From Halieaceae bacterium MED-G27 (lineage in GTDB: Bacteria; Pseudomonadota; Gammaproteobacteria; Pseudomonadales; Halieaceae): a stretch of 64,000 bases of DNA. The number at the start of each line of letters is the position of its first letter. Within the stretch, counting starts at the first letter, position 1. Made by a program: the position numbers and the translations under genes. The DNA is taken from the NCBI GenBank assembly GCA_002456975.1, contig NTKA01000002.1:48918-112917 (forward strand), written 5' to 3'. Of this stretch, positions 26,237 to 36,272 are shown piece after piece. The notes beneath the pieces were generated by a model, which saw nothing but the letters and a program-made list of their open reading frames with translations, had not been told where the DNA came from and did no database searches.

Positions 26237-27961
26237 CTACCAAGTAGCGACATGACCTCCCGGGCGCCTCAAGTCAGCATAGCCATAGAACCAACCATCT
26301 TCAATCTGGACTGAATTGACGCGCCCAGTCGTGCTATTCGAGCGAATGATCGTATGCTTGCTTTGCTCTAACAGATTGGTGGTGTCAACGCTGATACCTG
26401 GCTCCACCAACGCGTGATCGGGCATCCACTGATGGTGAATCCTTGGCGACGAGGTCGCCAGCCCCAGCGTCATATCGAACGCCATCATATTGAGTAATGT
26501 TTGAACCACCGTTGTAATGATTTGAGATCCACCGGGACTTCCGGTTGCGAGCCATGGCTTGCCATCTTTGAAAACCAGTGTCGGTGTCATCGAAGACAGC
26601 GGTCGACTACCCGGCGAAACGGCATTGGCTTCGCCCTGAATCAAGCCATAACCATTCGGAGAGCCGGGTTTAGCGGTGAAGTCGTCCATTTCATTGTTCA
26701 GCAACATACCGGTGCCGGGTACGACAATCCCCGAGCCATAACTGAAGTTGATAGTGTAGGTATTGGTGACCACATTGCCGTACTGATCAGCTATCGAGTA
26801 ATGCGTGGTTTCAGGACTTTCTTGCATCGCTAACATACCGGGCTGCAGCGCTTCTGATGACGTTGCCACATCCGGTCTTATCAGTTTACGCCGCGTATCG
26901 AGATAGTTGTCAGCGGTCAGCGCGGCGATCGGAATCTCCGAGCGGTCGGGGTCACCCAAATACTTACTTCGATCGGCATAGGCTAGCTTCATGGCCTCGA
27001 TCAGGTGATGGAGGTAATTCGCGCTGTTATGACCCATTTCCTCAATCGGGAAGGGCTCGAGTAATTTTAGGATTTGCATGACATGGGTGCCGCCCGATGA
27101 CGGCGGGGGCGCGCTGACCACATCATAGCCACGGAACGAACCACGTACGGGTGTGCGCTCAATCGCTTGATAACCCGCCATATCCGCAAGACTAATGATC
27201 CCGCCAGTTCGGTTCATTTCTGAGACGATTAATTCCGCGGTCTTGCCTTTGTAAAAACCGTCTCTGCCTTGATCACGAATGCGCTTAAGAGTGGCAGCAA
27301 GATCGGGTTGTTTGAACAGAGAACCCATTGGGGGTGCTTCGCCTGTTCCCTGCAGATAGACCCGTTTAGCTTCTTCGTTTCTCGATAGTCGCTCGCTGCC
27401 GGCTCTGAGATTCAGATGCAACGCTGCAGGCACCTCAAAGCCCTGTTCGGCTAAATCGATCGCGGGTTGGATAACGGTGGCGAGATCCATCGTGCCGTAG
27501 TTCTCAAGCGCATGAATCATGCCGGCAACGGTCCCCGGCACACCCGCGGCACTGCTACTGTCATAGGTCATGTCTAGGTTTACGCTGCCGTCTTCATTCA
27601 AGAACATATTGCGGGAGGCACCAGATGGCGCCATTTCGCGGTAATCAACAAAGACTTGCTGATCAGATTCGGCGAGATGCACCAGCATGAACCCACCGCC
27701 ACCAATATTGCCTGCTCTTGGCAGAGTTACCGCGAGTGCAAACCCGGTGGCTACAGCAGCATCGATGGCATTGCCACCTTCTTTGAGGATCTGAAGCCCA
27801 ATCTCGGTAGCTAGTTTTTCAGAGCCTGAGACAATTCCCTGGCGGGCAATCGCAGGAATAAAGCGGGTGCCATAGTCGATAAGTGGCCCGGTTGACTGAG
27901 CTGAGGTAATAGGGGAAGACGTGGCTAGCGTAAAGGCCAGCACAGCAAAGAAAACGCGCAT
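26237..27961 (-). CDS. ggt: gamma-glutamyltransferase
   Basis: Periplasmic Ntn-hydrolase that removes the gamma-glutamyl group of glutathione and related peptides. A signal peptide (about 21 residues) comes first. The proenzyme is 574 residues, and self-cleavage would occur before the catalytic threonine of the TTHYSI motif (about residue 382). Substrate-loop motifs NNEMDDF and the oxyanion-region PGGSQI are present. A candidate large-subunit arginine lies in the N-terminal third. The gene stands alone, with a divergent partner (pdxH) about 107 bases upstream of its start. Confidence 0.94.
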   Translation of the reverse strand: MRVFFAVLAFTLATSSPITSAQSTGPLIDYGTRFIPAIARQGIVSGSEKLATEIGLQILKEGGNAIDAAVATGFALAVTLPRAGNIGGGGFMLVHLAESDQQVFVDYREMAPSGASRNMFLNEDGSVNLDMTYDSSSAAGVPGTVAGMIHALENYGTMDLATVIQPAIDLAEQGFEVPAALHLNLRAGSERLSRNEEAKRVYLQGTGEAPPMGSLFKQPDLAATLKRIRDQGRDGFYKGKTAELIVSEMNRTGGIISLADMAGYQAIERTPVRGSFRGYDVVSAPPPSSGGTHVMQILKLLEPFPIEEMGHNSANYLHHLIEAMKLAYADRSKYLGDPDRSEIPIAALTADNYLDTRRKLIRPDVATSSEALQPGMLAMQESPETTHYSIADQYGNVVTNTYTINFSYGSGIVVPGTGMLLNNEMDDFTAKPGSPNGYGLIQGEANAVSPGSRPLSSMTPTLVFKDGKPWLATGSPGGSQIITTVVQTLLNMMAFDMTLGLATSSPRIHHQWMPDHALVEPGISVDTTNLLEQSKHTIIRSNSTTGRVNSVQIEDGWFYGYADLRRPGGHVATW

Positions 27962-28067
27962 GTAATTTAACTCCGAAAATTTGCCTAGTTGCGACAGGCC
28001 GCTGCTTTTTTGTTGTTACGTAGTGCGGTCGCCATATCGATTACTATACCGTCTGCGGGAGAGAGAT

Positions 28068-28700
28068 ATGAAGCTACAAGATTACAGACGTCAATATACT
28101 CTCGGCGGTCTACGTCGAGATAATTTGCCCAATAATCCGCTGGATCTGTTTCAAGAGTGGCAAGCTGAGGCAAATGCGGCTGGTCTTGCCGATCCCACGG
28201 GGGTGATATTGGCTACCCAGCAACCCGACGGCCAAATGCGGCAGCGTTTTGTGTTGCTCAAGGGTTGTGATGGTCGAGGTTTCATTTTTTTCACTAATTA
28301 CAATAGTGACAAAGCGGCGGCGATGGATTCGAATCGACAGGTATCACTGTTGTTTCCGTGGAATGAACTCGATCGACAGGTCAGCATCTCAGGAACGGCG
28401 GAAAAACTGCCATCGGCGGAATCCGACGCCTATTTTGCTAGTAGACCTCGAGCAAGTCAGTTGTCTGCTTGGGCCTCGAACCAAAGTCAGTCCATTGCGA
28501 GTAGAGCATCGTTGGAAGCACAGCTCGATGAGGTGAGTGCTCGCTTTGAGGATAAATCCGTGCCTCGACCCGAGGGCTGGGGAGGCTATGTAGTCAATCC
28601 TCAACGCATCGAGTTTTGGCAGGGCGGCTCGGATCGTCTACACGATCGCTTCGCCTACACGAGTGATGATGGCTGGACGCTCGAGCGTCTGCAGCCCTAA
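28068..28700 (+). CDS. pdxH: pyridoxamine 5'-phosphate oxidase
   Basis: FMN enzyme making pyridoxal 5'-phosphate, in the last step of B6 biosynthesis and salvage. It is 210 residues from the ATG at 28068, chosen because GGGAGAGA lies 5-10 bases upstream and the protein then begins at the conserved helix (LQDYRRQYTLGGL). Family marks are QRFVLLKG, FFTNYNSDKA, and the C-terminal WGGYVVNPQRIEFWQG with RLHDR. Its stop overlaps the cinA stop on the other strand by 4 bases. Confidence 0.96.
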   Translation: MKLQDYRRQYTLGGLRRDNLPNNPLDLFQEWQAEANAAGLADPTGVILATQQPDGQMRQRFVLLKGCDGRGFIFFTNYNSDKAAAMDSNRQVSLLFPWNELDRQVSISGTAEKLPSAESDAYFASRPRASQLSAWASNQSQSIASRASLEAQLDEVSARFEDKSVPRPEGWGGYVVNPQRIEFWQGGSDRLHDRFAYTSDDGWTLERLQP

Positions 28701-29995
28701 TTGCTGCCGCTTGTGTGCCGAAAGCGCTCGATGTAGTGAGGCAACTCGGGTAGTGCAAGTAGCTGGCGCCTAATGAGATCGAGGCCAATGGCCGCTACCA
28801 ATACTTGGAAACGCTCTCGGTCACCGGGCACTCGAAGTCGAATGCTGTTCATCGCTTGCTCCGAACCCCAGGCAATCCAGACAGTCCCGACAGGTTTATC
28901 ATCGCTACCACCGGTGGGCCCCGCAATCCCCGAAACCGCAACGCCTATGTCAGCATTCGCGACTTTGAGTGCACCCGACAGCATCGCCTTGACCACGGGC
29001 TCGCTGACAGCGCCATTTTGATCGAGTGTTGCCTGTGGGACGCCTAGCACATCCCGCTTACTGGTATTCGCATAGGTCAGGAAGCCGGATCCAATCACCG
29101 CCGAAGAGCCGGGTTCTTTCGTGATCATCGATGCGATCAGCCCCCCGGTACATGATTCTGCGGTGGTCATGGTCATATTGCGATCGCGGAGGGCGCGTTG
29201 CACTGCGATCGCCAGACGGTCGTTATCGGTGCCGATAATATGATCGCCGATGAGGTCCATAAGAATGGCCTCGGCTTGATCCCGACGCTCTAAGTCAGCT
29301 TCGCTCGCGATCTGAAGCTTTAGTTCGAGTTGCGGCAAGCCTGACCGAAACCCCAACGTTACCTCGTCGGGCCAGTCGCGCGCGCGAGCGTGAACTAACT
29401 CTTGAATCGTTGATTCCCCAATACCAAAGGTTTGTAGGCGTCGAATGAAGGTTTGACCACCCCCGATACGTGCGGCAATCCGGCGTCCAATATCGGGAAG
29501 CATCGCGCTGAGTTCCACGGGCACGCCGGGGGTTGCAATGACTAAGCTGTTGTTGATTTCAACTTGAAATCCGACCGCACTACCGATGGGGTTGGCAACC
29601 ACGTCTGCGCCATCGGGTAGCCAGGTCTGTTTCAGATTCGACTGATTCAAATCGAGACCGCGCCGCTGACACCAGTCCTCTAAATGGCGAAGTGCTTCGG
29701 AGTGCTGCGTCAGCGAAACACCGAGCACCTTCGCTACAACGTCTGCAGTCATGTCATCGTCAGTGGGGCCTAGTCCCCCATTGATAATAACTACCGGTGC
29801 CACGTCACAGAGTTGTGTCAGGCTCGATTCGAGAAGAGTCGTCTCGTCACCGACAGTGATTTTTCGACTGACTCCCATATTCTGCTCGCCAAGGGCGAGG
29901 GCTATGCGCGATGAGTTGCTGTCTACGGTGTCGCCGCTCATCAGTTCATTGCCGGTCAAGAGCAGGGCGATCCGCTGGCCGTCAATTTTGATCAT
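28697..29995 (-). CDS. cinA: CinA family protein (nicotinamide-nucleotide amidase)
   Basis: A 432-residue two-domain protein. The N-terminal molybdopterin-binding-like domain carries TGNELMSGDTVD-S-N-S and GGLGPTDDD (about residues 73-81). The C-terminal NMN-deamidase domain carries TTAESCTGG (about 277-285), SGFLTYANTSK and GIAGPTGGSDDKPVG. Family members deamidate nicotinamide mononucleotide formed by NAD-dependent DNA ligase. The length fits the full fused form rather than the short PncC form. Confidence 0.93.
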   Translation of the reverse strand: MIKIDGQRIALLLTGNELMSGDTVDSNSSRIALALGEQNMGVSRKITVGDETTLLESSLTQLCDVAPVVIINGGLGPTDDDMTADVVAKVLGVSLTQHSEALRHLEDWCQRRGLDLNQSNLKQTWLPDGADVVANPIGSAVGFQVEINNSLVIATPGVPVELSAMLPDIGRRIAARIGGGQTFIRRLQTFGIGESTIQELVHARARDWPDEVTLGFRSGLPQLELKLQIASEADLERRDQAEAILMDLIGDHIIGTDNDRLAIAVQRALRDRNMTMTTAESCTGGLIASMITKEPGSSAVIGSGFLTYANTSKRDVLGVPQATLDQNGAVSEPVVKAMLSGALKVANADIGVAVSGIAGPTGGSDDKPVGTVWIAWGSEQAMNSIRLRVPGDRERFQVLVAAIGLDLIRRQLLALPELPHYIERFRHTSGSN

Positions 29996-30057
29996 TACGC
30001 AGTTGCCTCTTCAGCTATTGATGCGGCGATGAGCTGATTCCTTGACCAGCCCAACAC

Positions 30058-31455
30058 TTAGTACTCGGCGTGGCCCGGTGTTCTAGGGAACGGGATCACA
30101 TCACGCACATTTTCCATGCCCGTGATGTAGGCAATAAGCCGCTCAAAGCCTAGCCCAAATCCGGCATGAGGCACTGTGCCGTAGCGTCTCAAATCTCGAT
30201 ACCACCAAAGCGTTTCTCTCACGCCCTCATCCATGCGCGCATCGAGAACGTCGAGTCGTTCTTCGCGCTGGCTGCCACCGATAATTTCACCAATACCGGG
30301 CGCTAGAACATCCATGGCAGCCACTGTTTTTTCATCATCATTGAGACGCATGTAAAACGCTTTGATTTCCTTCGGGTAATCAGTCACCACCACCGGCGCA
30401 TTGAAATGTTCTTCTGCCAAGAAGCGTTCGTGCTCAGAGGCCATATCGATGCCCCACGCAACCGGAAACTCGAATCGCTTACCGGACTGTTTGAGGATGT
30501 CGATGGCGTCGGTGTAACTAACCGTGATGAACGGCTTGTCGACGATTGCTGTGAGTCTATCGAGTACGGTGTTATCGATTCGCTGCTGGAAGAATCCAAG
30601 ATCGGATTCGCAACGATCAAGAACTCGGGCTGACACGTATTTGAGTAGTGCTTCAGCTAAGTCTGCGTTGGCTTTGAGATCGGCAAAGGCGATTTCTGGC
30701 TCTACCATCCAGAACTCGGCGAGGTGGCGCGAGGTGTTGGAGTTCTCGGCTCTGAACGTGGGTCCAAAAGTGTAGACCTTGCTCATGGATAGACAATAGG
30801 ACTCGACTGCGAGTTGGCCCGATACGGTCAGGTAGGCATCACCACCAAAGAAATCTTGAGAGGTATCAACCTCACCGGCCCCGTTTCTAGGTAGGTTTTG
30901 CAGATCGAGTGTGCTGACTCTGAATAATTCACCCGCTCCTTCACAGTCGCTGCCAGTGATGATGGGTGTGTTGACCCAGAAAAACCCCTGTTCATGGAAA
31001 AAGTCATGAATGCCTTTGGCTAATTCGTGACGAAGCCGAGTAATGGCACCAAAGGTGTTGGTTCGGGTGCGCAGATGGGCTTGCGTCCGGAGATACTCGA
31101 AGCTGTGACGTTTTTTAGCGATTGGGTAGGACTCAGGGTCGTCCACATCGCCGATAAGGGTGACTGCAGAGGCTTGAATCTCGACTGATTGTCCCTGACC
31201 TTGTGAGTTAACCAACTCCCCTGACACGATGACCGAACAACCCGTCGATAACTTAAGCACCTCTGACTCGTAGTTGCTCAGGGTGTTGGCGACAACGCAC
31301 TGAAGGCTATCGAAGTGGCTGCCATCGTTGATCGCCAGAAAAGAAATACCTGCTTTGGAGTCTCGCTTACTGCGGATCCAGCCTTGAACAGTGACCTCAC
31401 TGCCGACTCTTCCCTTAGCGGCGAGAAGTGTTTTGATCGCGCTGGGCTCGCTCAT
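30058..31455 (-). CDS. asnS: asparagine--tRNA ligase
   Basis: Class II synthetase that charges tRNA-Asn. It has an N-terminal OB-fold (about 15-100) and motif 2 [15 protein letters not shown] (about residues 237-251), whose SRHLAEF segment is typical of AsnRS. Motif 3 is [12 protein letters not shown] near the C-terminus. At 465 residues the length is standard. The presence of AsnRS means that this organism can charge tRNA-Asn directly. It lies about 55 bases downstream of the RNase II gene on the same strand. Confidence 0.96.
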   Translation of the reverse strand: MSEPSAIKTLLAAKGRVGSEVTVQGWIRSKRDSKAGISFLAINDGSHFDSLQCVVANTLSNYESEVLKLSTGCSVIVSGELVNSQGQGQSVEIQASAVTLIGDVDDPESYPIAKKRHSFEYLRTQAHLRTRTNTFGAITRLRHELAKGIHDFFHEQGFFWVNTPIITGSDCEGAGELFRVSTLDLQNLPRNGAGEVDTSQDFFGGDAYLTVSGQLAVESYCLSMSKVYTFGPTFRAENSNTSRHLAEFWMVEPEIAFADLKANADLAEALLKYVSARVLDRCESDLGFFQQRIDNTVLDRLTAIVDKPFITVSYTDAIDILKQSGKRFEFPVAWGIDMASEHERFLAEEHFNAPVVVTDYPKEIKAFYMRLNDDEKTVAAMDVLAPGIGEIIGGSQREERLDVLDARMDEGVRETLWWYRDLRRYGTVPHAGFGLGFERLIAYITGMENVRDVIPFPRTPGHAEY

Positions 31456-31509
31456 TGCTGTTGTTATCCTTTGTCGTACGTCGTGTTGATGTGTCGCTAT
31501 TTACTAGTA

Positions 31510-33528
31510 TCAAGCGGTCGTTGTGCTGCTGGATGTCTCATTCGATACCCCAGTCATTACTACAGTGAAGCCTGGTGCTTGGAGCTTAGACTCGTCGTCC
31601 GGCGTATAGGTCACTGATACCTGATCTCTCAAAACGAATTCTCTCGACTGGCTCTTTAGGGCCATCTTCCATTTATCGAAGCTGAATTTTTCGGGGTATT
31701 TTCGCAAATCAACCACGCCCTCTAATCCTGATTCGACTAGCTTCACGTTAAACCCCGAGGGCGAAATATGAATGATTTCAGCTTCGAATATCTGGCTATT
31801 CTCTCCATGAAGGCGGTTCAGATAATTCTTCGTTAACCAATGCTGGGCCGCGTTAGTAGCCTGGCGGTTTTTAGCCATGGCCTGATTGATCAGGTCAAAC
31901 ACACTCGCCGAGGCAGTGGCGACGCTAGTCGAGCCTAGTGCAGCTTTAATTTGCAGATGAACACAGTAATCGAGCGCCTTTCGCAGCGGTGATGTCGCCG
32001 TGGTGTAGAGCGGGAGCGACATACCCATGTGCGGTGCCGGTTTGACACTAAACGATGCTCGCGACAGAAAGCGATTAACCATCGATCGAAGTGGCAGGGG
32101 GTGTTCGCTGCTGTTTAGCCCACCGATCACGGCCCTAAAGCCAGTTAGCTCTTGCAGAGGTTGTTCGGCTAATTCCGGTGCATAGCGATTCAGAAATTCT
32201 TTTGCCTCATTGAGTCGGTCCGCTCTGAATCCCGCGTGTGCGATAAAGGGTCCCGGACGTTCCTTGTCGGTCAGAAAGTTGGCAACGGCAACATTGGCTG
32301 CGACCATACATTCTTCAACCATCAGCTGTGATTGCAGCTTCTCACGGGCCTCGATGGCTTGAATTTGCTTGTCTGCATCCAGCTGCCAGCGGTACTCCGT
32401 TCGAGTTTCCATCACGAGCTGAGTGTCTACTCGATGCTGACGAAGTGCCGATGCGCAATCATTGAGGGTGGCTATCTGAGCGTCTTCGTTGCTTGATGTG
32501 GGCTTTTCGTCCGTTAAATAGTCTTCGACTTCCTGATAGTTGAGTCTGGCAGCGACTTTGATTGTCGCCACTGAGATTGCCGACTCCGTCACCGCGCCGT
32601 GCTGATCGACCTCGAGTGCGCAAATAACCGCCGGTCTCTCCTCTCCAGCCACTAATGATGCTTGATGCTGGAGTGGAGCAAAGGGAATCATCGGTATCGC
32701 TGATCCATGAAAATAATGCGATGTTCCGCGCTGCGCGAGTGCCTGTGTAATGTCTGGATCTGATCCAAGCAAGGCGGTTGGATCGGCAATAGCGACTGTC
32801 AATCGCCAACCTTTTTCGGTCCTCGTAACGCTGAGTGCGTCATCGATATCCACCGTGTTGGGTGAGTCGATTGTGAGAAACGCAATAGATGTGAGGTCTT
32901 CGCGCTCCAGTCCGTCTTGAAGTCCTTCCATCGATGCGCATTTTTCAATTCGCGCTTCGGTGGTTGAGCTCAGCGCCAAATCAATTCCGGCGCGCGCTGC
33001 ACAGTAGTCGTTTTCAATACTGGGCTTTGATTCGGGTCCCAGAACTCTCAGCACTTTGACGGCTGGTTTTCCGTCCTTGAATGGATGCTTGATGATCTCA
33101 CACTGGACAAAATCACCTGCTTGCGCACCGTTAATCGATTTTGGTGGAACAAACAGCCATCGTGTCAAATTAGGTTGATCTGGGATGTCGGGGCATACAA
33201 AAACAGCTTTCCCCTTGGTCATAATTTGTCCGACAAACCGTTTGTGAGGGGAAACGACTAAGCGTTCAAGCTCTGCAATGAGTTGCGGTTTAGCGCCTTT
33301 CTTATCTTTTGGTTTAGGGGGGCTTGGCTTGATACAGATAGCGACCCGATCGCCCGGCAGCACATGTTGCATCGAGTCCGGAGTGAGAAAAATCTCTCGC
33401 CGATCGTCGAGCACTACAAAGCCGAATCGGCTTCGCGTCCCTTTTACCGTACCTTCGGCGTACTCTTTATCGGCCTCGATCTGGTTTTTGAGGCCTTGTA
33501 ATTGCGCCAGCGTATCGCGATCTAACAT
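31510..33528 (-). CDS. rnb: exoribonuclease II family protein
   Basis: Processive 3'-5' hydrolytic RNase of the RNB family, 672 residues. Cold-shock-like domains precede the RNB catalytic domain (about 205-540). It holds the metal-binding aspartates in TIDSPNTVDIDDALS (about residues 218-232), and a C-terminal S1 domain follows (about 575-660). A Lys/Pro-rich insertion (about 70-80) and total length slightly above the E. coli enzyme are noticeable. I favour RNase II over RNase R because of the short N-terminal and absent basic C-terminal regions. Confidence 0.88.
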   Translation of the reverse strand: MLDRDTLAQLQGLKNQIEADKEYAEGTVKGTRSRFGFVVLDDRREIFLTPDSMQHVLPGDRVAICIKPSPPKPKDKKGAKPQLIAELERLVVSPHKRFVGQIMTKGKAVFVCPDIPDQPNLTRWLFVPPKSINGAQAGDFVQCEIIKHPFKDGKPAVKVLRVLGPESKPSIENDYCAARAGIDLALSSTTEARIEKCASMEGLQDGLEREDLTSIAFLTIDSPNTVDIDDALSVTRTEKGWRLTVAIADPTALLGSDPDITQALAQRGTSHYFHGSAIPMIPFAPLQHQASLVAGEERPAVICALEVDQHGAVTESAISVATIKVAARLNYQEVEDYLTDEKPTSSNEDAQIATLNDCASALRQHRVDTQLVMETRTEYRWQLDADKQIQAIEAREKLQSQLMVEECMVAANVAVANFLTDKERPGPFIAHAGFRADRLNEAKEFLNRYAPELAEQPLQELTGFRAVIGGLNSSEHPLPLRSMVNRFLSRASFSVKPAPHMGMSLPLYTTATSPLRKALDYCVHLQIKAALGSTSVATASASVFDLINQAMAKNRQATNAAQHWLTKNYLNRLHGENSQIFEAEIIHISPSGFNVKLVESGLEGVVDLRKYPEKFSFDKWKMALKSQSREFVLRDQVSVTYTPDDESKLQAPGFTVVMTGVSNETSSSTTTA

Positions 33529-33862
33529 GACGTGATTGACGGTTCCTTGCTCGACAAGCGAATAGTTCGCGAAGGGTAGCGGAGCTGTTGGCTTTTTTCA
33601 CGCGTCTGACGACGAAAAAATACGGTTAACGATTGACACTGTAAAAGTCGATCGATTAACTGGAGGTGTGCCCGAAATTTTTTTAGAGAGTAGGACGGAG
33701 ATGCTGAATGACGTGTGACTGGCACGCCGCAACATCGCATACCACATACCCCAAGGTCGATTGCTCGACCGAGCTCACTGCCCCCTCAAAAAAAGCCTTG
33801 TGCTGCTCCCGCTTGGAGCTGTCCTGCAAAACAATCACACTGACCTCGATTTTGGAGATCTT
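33529..33862. other. intergenic region between rnb and the PIN-PhoH gene
   Basis: A 334-base divergent intergenic region. It contains a candidate plus-strand promoter (TTGACA at 33633-33638, 17-base gap, TTAACT at 33656-33661) and a T/A-rich stretch. No convincing gene was found: a GTG-started reading at about 33670 would encode only about 16 residues and sits too close to its GGAGG. It implies a 5' leader of about 190 bases for the PhoH-type gene. Confidence 0.4.
33633..33661 (+). promoter_or_regulatory. candidate promoter for the PIN-PhoH gene
   Basis: A perfect -35 TTGACA and a poor -10 TTAACT (3 of 6 matches) are separated by 17 bases. It is about 200 bases ahead of the start codon. Confidence 0.3.
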
Positions 33863-35299
33863 ATGCCGCAAGCCGTGACATTGCCCTCAGATACAGTGCA
33901 ACTAGCGCCCGCCGGGCCCAAAACCTATGTGCTGGATACCAATGTTCTTCTGCATGACCCCACAGCGGTGACGGCGTTTGCTGAGCATCGCGTGGTCATC
34001 CCAATGACCGTGTTGGAAGAGCTGGATCACATCAAGGATCGGAGAGACAAGTCAGTGAGCCGCGAGGCGCGCATTGCGATCCAAATGATCGATAAGATCG
34101 TCGGAGCTGCGACACCCAGCGAAATCCAGGATGGGGTCGATATTCCCGGTTCTACTGTATCGGGGCCCTTGGGGACGCTCGCCATTTTTCCCGATCAGTT
34201 GATTCAAGCAAACGATACCGTTCCGTACTTGGACGGAACGCAAGACCAAGCTAACGATAATCGCATCATCAACGTGGCGTTGAAATATCAGCTTGATCAT
34301 CCGGCTGAGTTTGTTGGCCTGGTGACGAAAGACATCAACATGCGTATTAAGGCAAAAGGGTCTGGCTTGGCGCATGTTGAGGACTACCGGCACGATCGCG
34401 TGCTTGATGATATCGACCTTCTGGCAACCGGTTATTTACACATCCCGGGTGACTTTTGGGAGGGTATCGATCAAGTGGATACGGTGCGGGAGGGTGATAT
34501 CACGTTGCATCGTGTTGCGCGTCACGAGCTGCCGGAGGTTTACACTAATCAGTTTGTTTACGACGACAATGGCTTTATCGCCTTTGTGGACCATGTCGAT
34601 GATGACTACGCGTACTTCGCGGTTGATAGCAACGACAATCTGATGAGACAGCGGTTCTGGGGTTTGGCGCCGAGGAATATGGAACAGGCGATGGCCATGC
34701 GCCTACTAGACAACGATGATATCGATATGACGGTATTGACGGGACCTGCGGGTTCGGGGAAGACCTTGCTGGCGCTCGCTTACGGGTTGCATGCCATCTT
34801 GGAGCAAAAAAAGTACAACAAACTCATTGTTGCCCGATCGACACCGCCGATGGCGGAGGAGATTGGCTTCTTGCCCGGTACCGAGGAAGAGAAGATGGCA
34901 CCCTGGTTGGCCGCTTTCGATGACAACCTTGAAATTTTGCATGGCAGTGACGAGTGCTCTTACGGCAGCATCGACTACGTGAAGGAGCGAGCCAATATTC
35001 AATTCAAGTCGTTGAACTTCATGCGAGGCCGGTCGTTTAATGGCGCCTACATCATTATCGATGAGTCGCAGGGGCTGACTCAATTTCAATTGAAATCAAT
35101 TATTAGTCGAGTGGGTGCAGACTCAAAAATTGTTGTTTTGGGAAATTTGGCGCAGATTGACAATAAATACATATCGCCGCTGACCTCTGGACTCACTTAC
35201 CTGGTCGAGCGAACCAAGGGGTTCCCCCACGGTGGCATGATGCATATCAATGGGATTGTGAGATCACGTTTAGCTGCATTTGCGGAAGAGAACCTCTAA
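33863..35299 (+). CDS. PIN-domain/PhoH-type ATPase (PhoH2-like)
   Basis: A 478-residue fusion. The N-terminal PIN nuclease domain opens with YVLDTNVLLHDP (about 22-33) and later acidic residues (EELDH; LVTKDINMR). The C-terminal PhoH ATPase domain has Walker A GPAGSGKT (about 296-303) and Walker B IIIDESQ. PIN-PhoH proteins are RNA helicase/RNase-like. The ATG at 33863 has GGAG 6 bases upstream; an upstream TTG (33761) adds 34 residues with no homology-like features. Convergent with the next gene. Confidence 0.93.
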   Translation: MPQAVTLPSDTVQLAPAGPKTYVLDTNVLLHDPTAVTAFAEHRVVIPMTVLEELDHIKDRRDKSVSREARIAIQMIDKIVGAATPSEIQDGVDIPGSTVSGPLGTLAIFPDQLIQANDTVPYLDGTQDQANDNRIINVALKYQLDHPAEFVGLVTKDINMRIKAKGSGLAHVEDYRHDRVLDDIDLLATGYLHIPGDFWEGIDQVDTVREGDITLHRVARHELPEVYTNQFVYDDNGFIAFVDHVDDDYAYFAVDSNDNLMRQRFWGLAPRNMEQAMAMRLLDNDDIDMTVLTGPAGSGKTLLALAYGLHAILEQKKYNKLIVARSTPPMAEEIGFLPGTEEEKMAPWLAAFDDNLEILHGSDECSYGSIDYVKERANIQFKSLNFMRGRSFNGAYIIIDESQGLTQFQLKSIISRVGADSKIVVLGNLAQIDNKYISPLTSGLTYLVERTKGFPHGGMMHINGIVRSRLAAFAEENL

Positions 35300-35305
35300 G
35301 CGCTC

Positions 35306-36250
35306 CTAGTCGAACAGTAATAGTTCCACCCGCGCCTCCACCACCCAGGTGGAGACGCGCTCTGCAAATGGCATATCGACTCGGCGGTGATAGTTTGGTT
35401 CGAGCTCGAAAAATAGGTAGTCACGATAGGCCTGTGCCCGTAGGCGGACTCCCACCTCGTAGTCATTGGTGTAGCGGTAGGGCTCTGTTTTTCCACGCAT
35501 GCCCGCGTAGATAAAACTCGCTCGTTCGTATCCGTTTACGGCTGACCAACTTCGCACGTGGGCGATAAAGCTGGACCACTCTGTTCCCTCGGTATCTTGG
35601 CCTAGCAGCACTCTTGAGTAACTTCGGATTAATGATTGATCATCGAGCACATAGTCAATATCAAGCTTTGAGTTGGTAAAGCCTCCGTCGTCGAGGTCGT
35701 ACTGCAGGCGCTGGGTAAAGCGCGCTGACGTTCGCTCACCGAGCAGCCTTTGATATCGGTACTTGATGCCAGGCTTTGGGCCAGATCTTGCAAGACCCAG
35801 TGTGAGGTCTGTTCGATGGTTGCCGCCGACACTCTCATCAATATTAACCTGCAGTCCTACTCGGCTTTGCGTGGGGTCGACCTCATCGCTGGGAATGAGT
35901 TCATCTGGGTCATCTCCCCTAAATACTAGGTCAACCCTGTTGGAGAGCTGAGGCAGATCGACTTTGCCGCCGATGCTCGCGCGCGTGTCGCTGCCGTAGG
36001 TTTCGTCCCAGTCAGTAATCATTCGGACACGGAGCCTAGAGTCTGCGAGCTCAGCATCGCTGTCGACATCCCCGAAGAAGCCATCGACCCAGCGTGTGAG
36101 GTTGGTCGTGGTGTTACTCGCAATACGACGCCCCGAGTCAAGCCAATCAGTGCTTCGTGATTCAGGGGTGACGACCTCCTCTTCGAGACTCATCCCCATG
36201 GCCTGCGCTGTGACTGTAAGGCTCAGGAGCGACATCAGGTATTTCTTCAT
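35306..36250 (-). CDS. uncharacterised exported, probably outer-membrane beta-barrel-like protein
   Basis: A 314-residue protein from an ATG at 36250, which has a very strong Shine-Dalgarno (GGGAGGTG). A signal peptide ends about AQAMG (residue 18). The rest alternates short hydrophobic/charged strands separated by Asp/Gly turns, with aromatic residues at strand ends. This fits a small beta-barrel, but no family is recognised. An in-frame upstream start (36304) would place 18 residues before the signal and is unlikely. Neighbours (PhoH, rsgA) give no functional clue. Confidence 0.7.
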   Translation of the reverse strand: MKKYLMSLLSLTVTAQAMGMSLEEEVVTPESRSTDWLDSGRRIASNTTTNLTRWVDGFFGDVDSDAELADSRLRVRMITDWDETYGSDTRASIGGKVDLPQLSNRVDLVFRGDDPDELIPSDEVDPTQSRVGLQVNIDESVGGNHRTDLTLGLARSGPKPGIKYRYQRLLGERTSARFTQRLQYDLDDGGFTNSKLDIDYVLDDQSLIRSYSRVLLGQDTEGTEWSSFIAHVRSWSAVNGYERASFIYAGMRGKTEPYRYTNDYEVGVRLRAQAYRDYLFFELEPNYHRRVDMPFAERVSTWVVEARVELLLFD

Positions 36251-36272
36251 TGGTGACACCTCCCTCTGTCGT

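Noticed and set aside
33670..33720. Possible 16-residue leader peptide upstream of the PhoH gene
   Set aside because: The GGAGG sits only one base from the GTG, too close for initiation, and the peptide has no recognisable feature.
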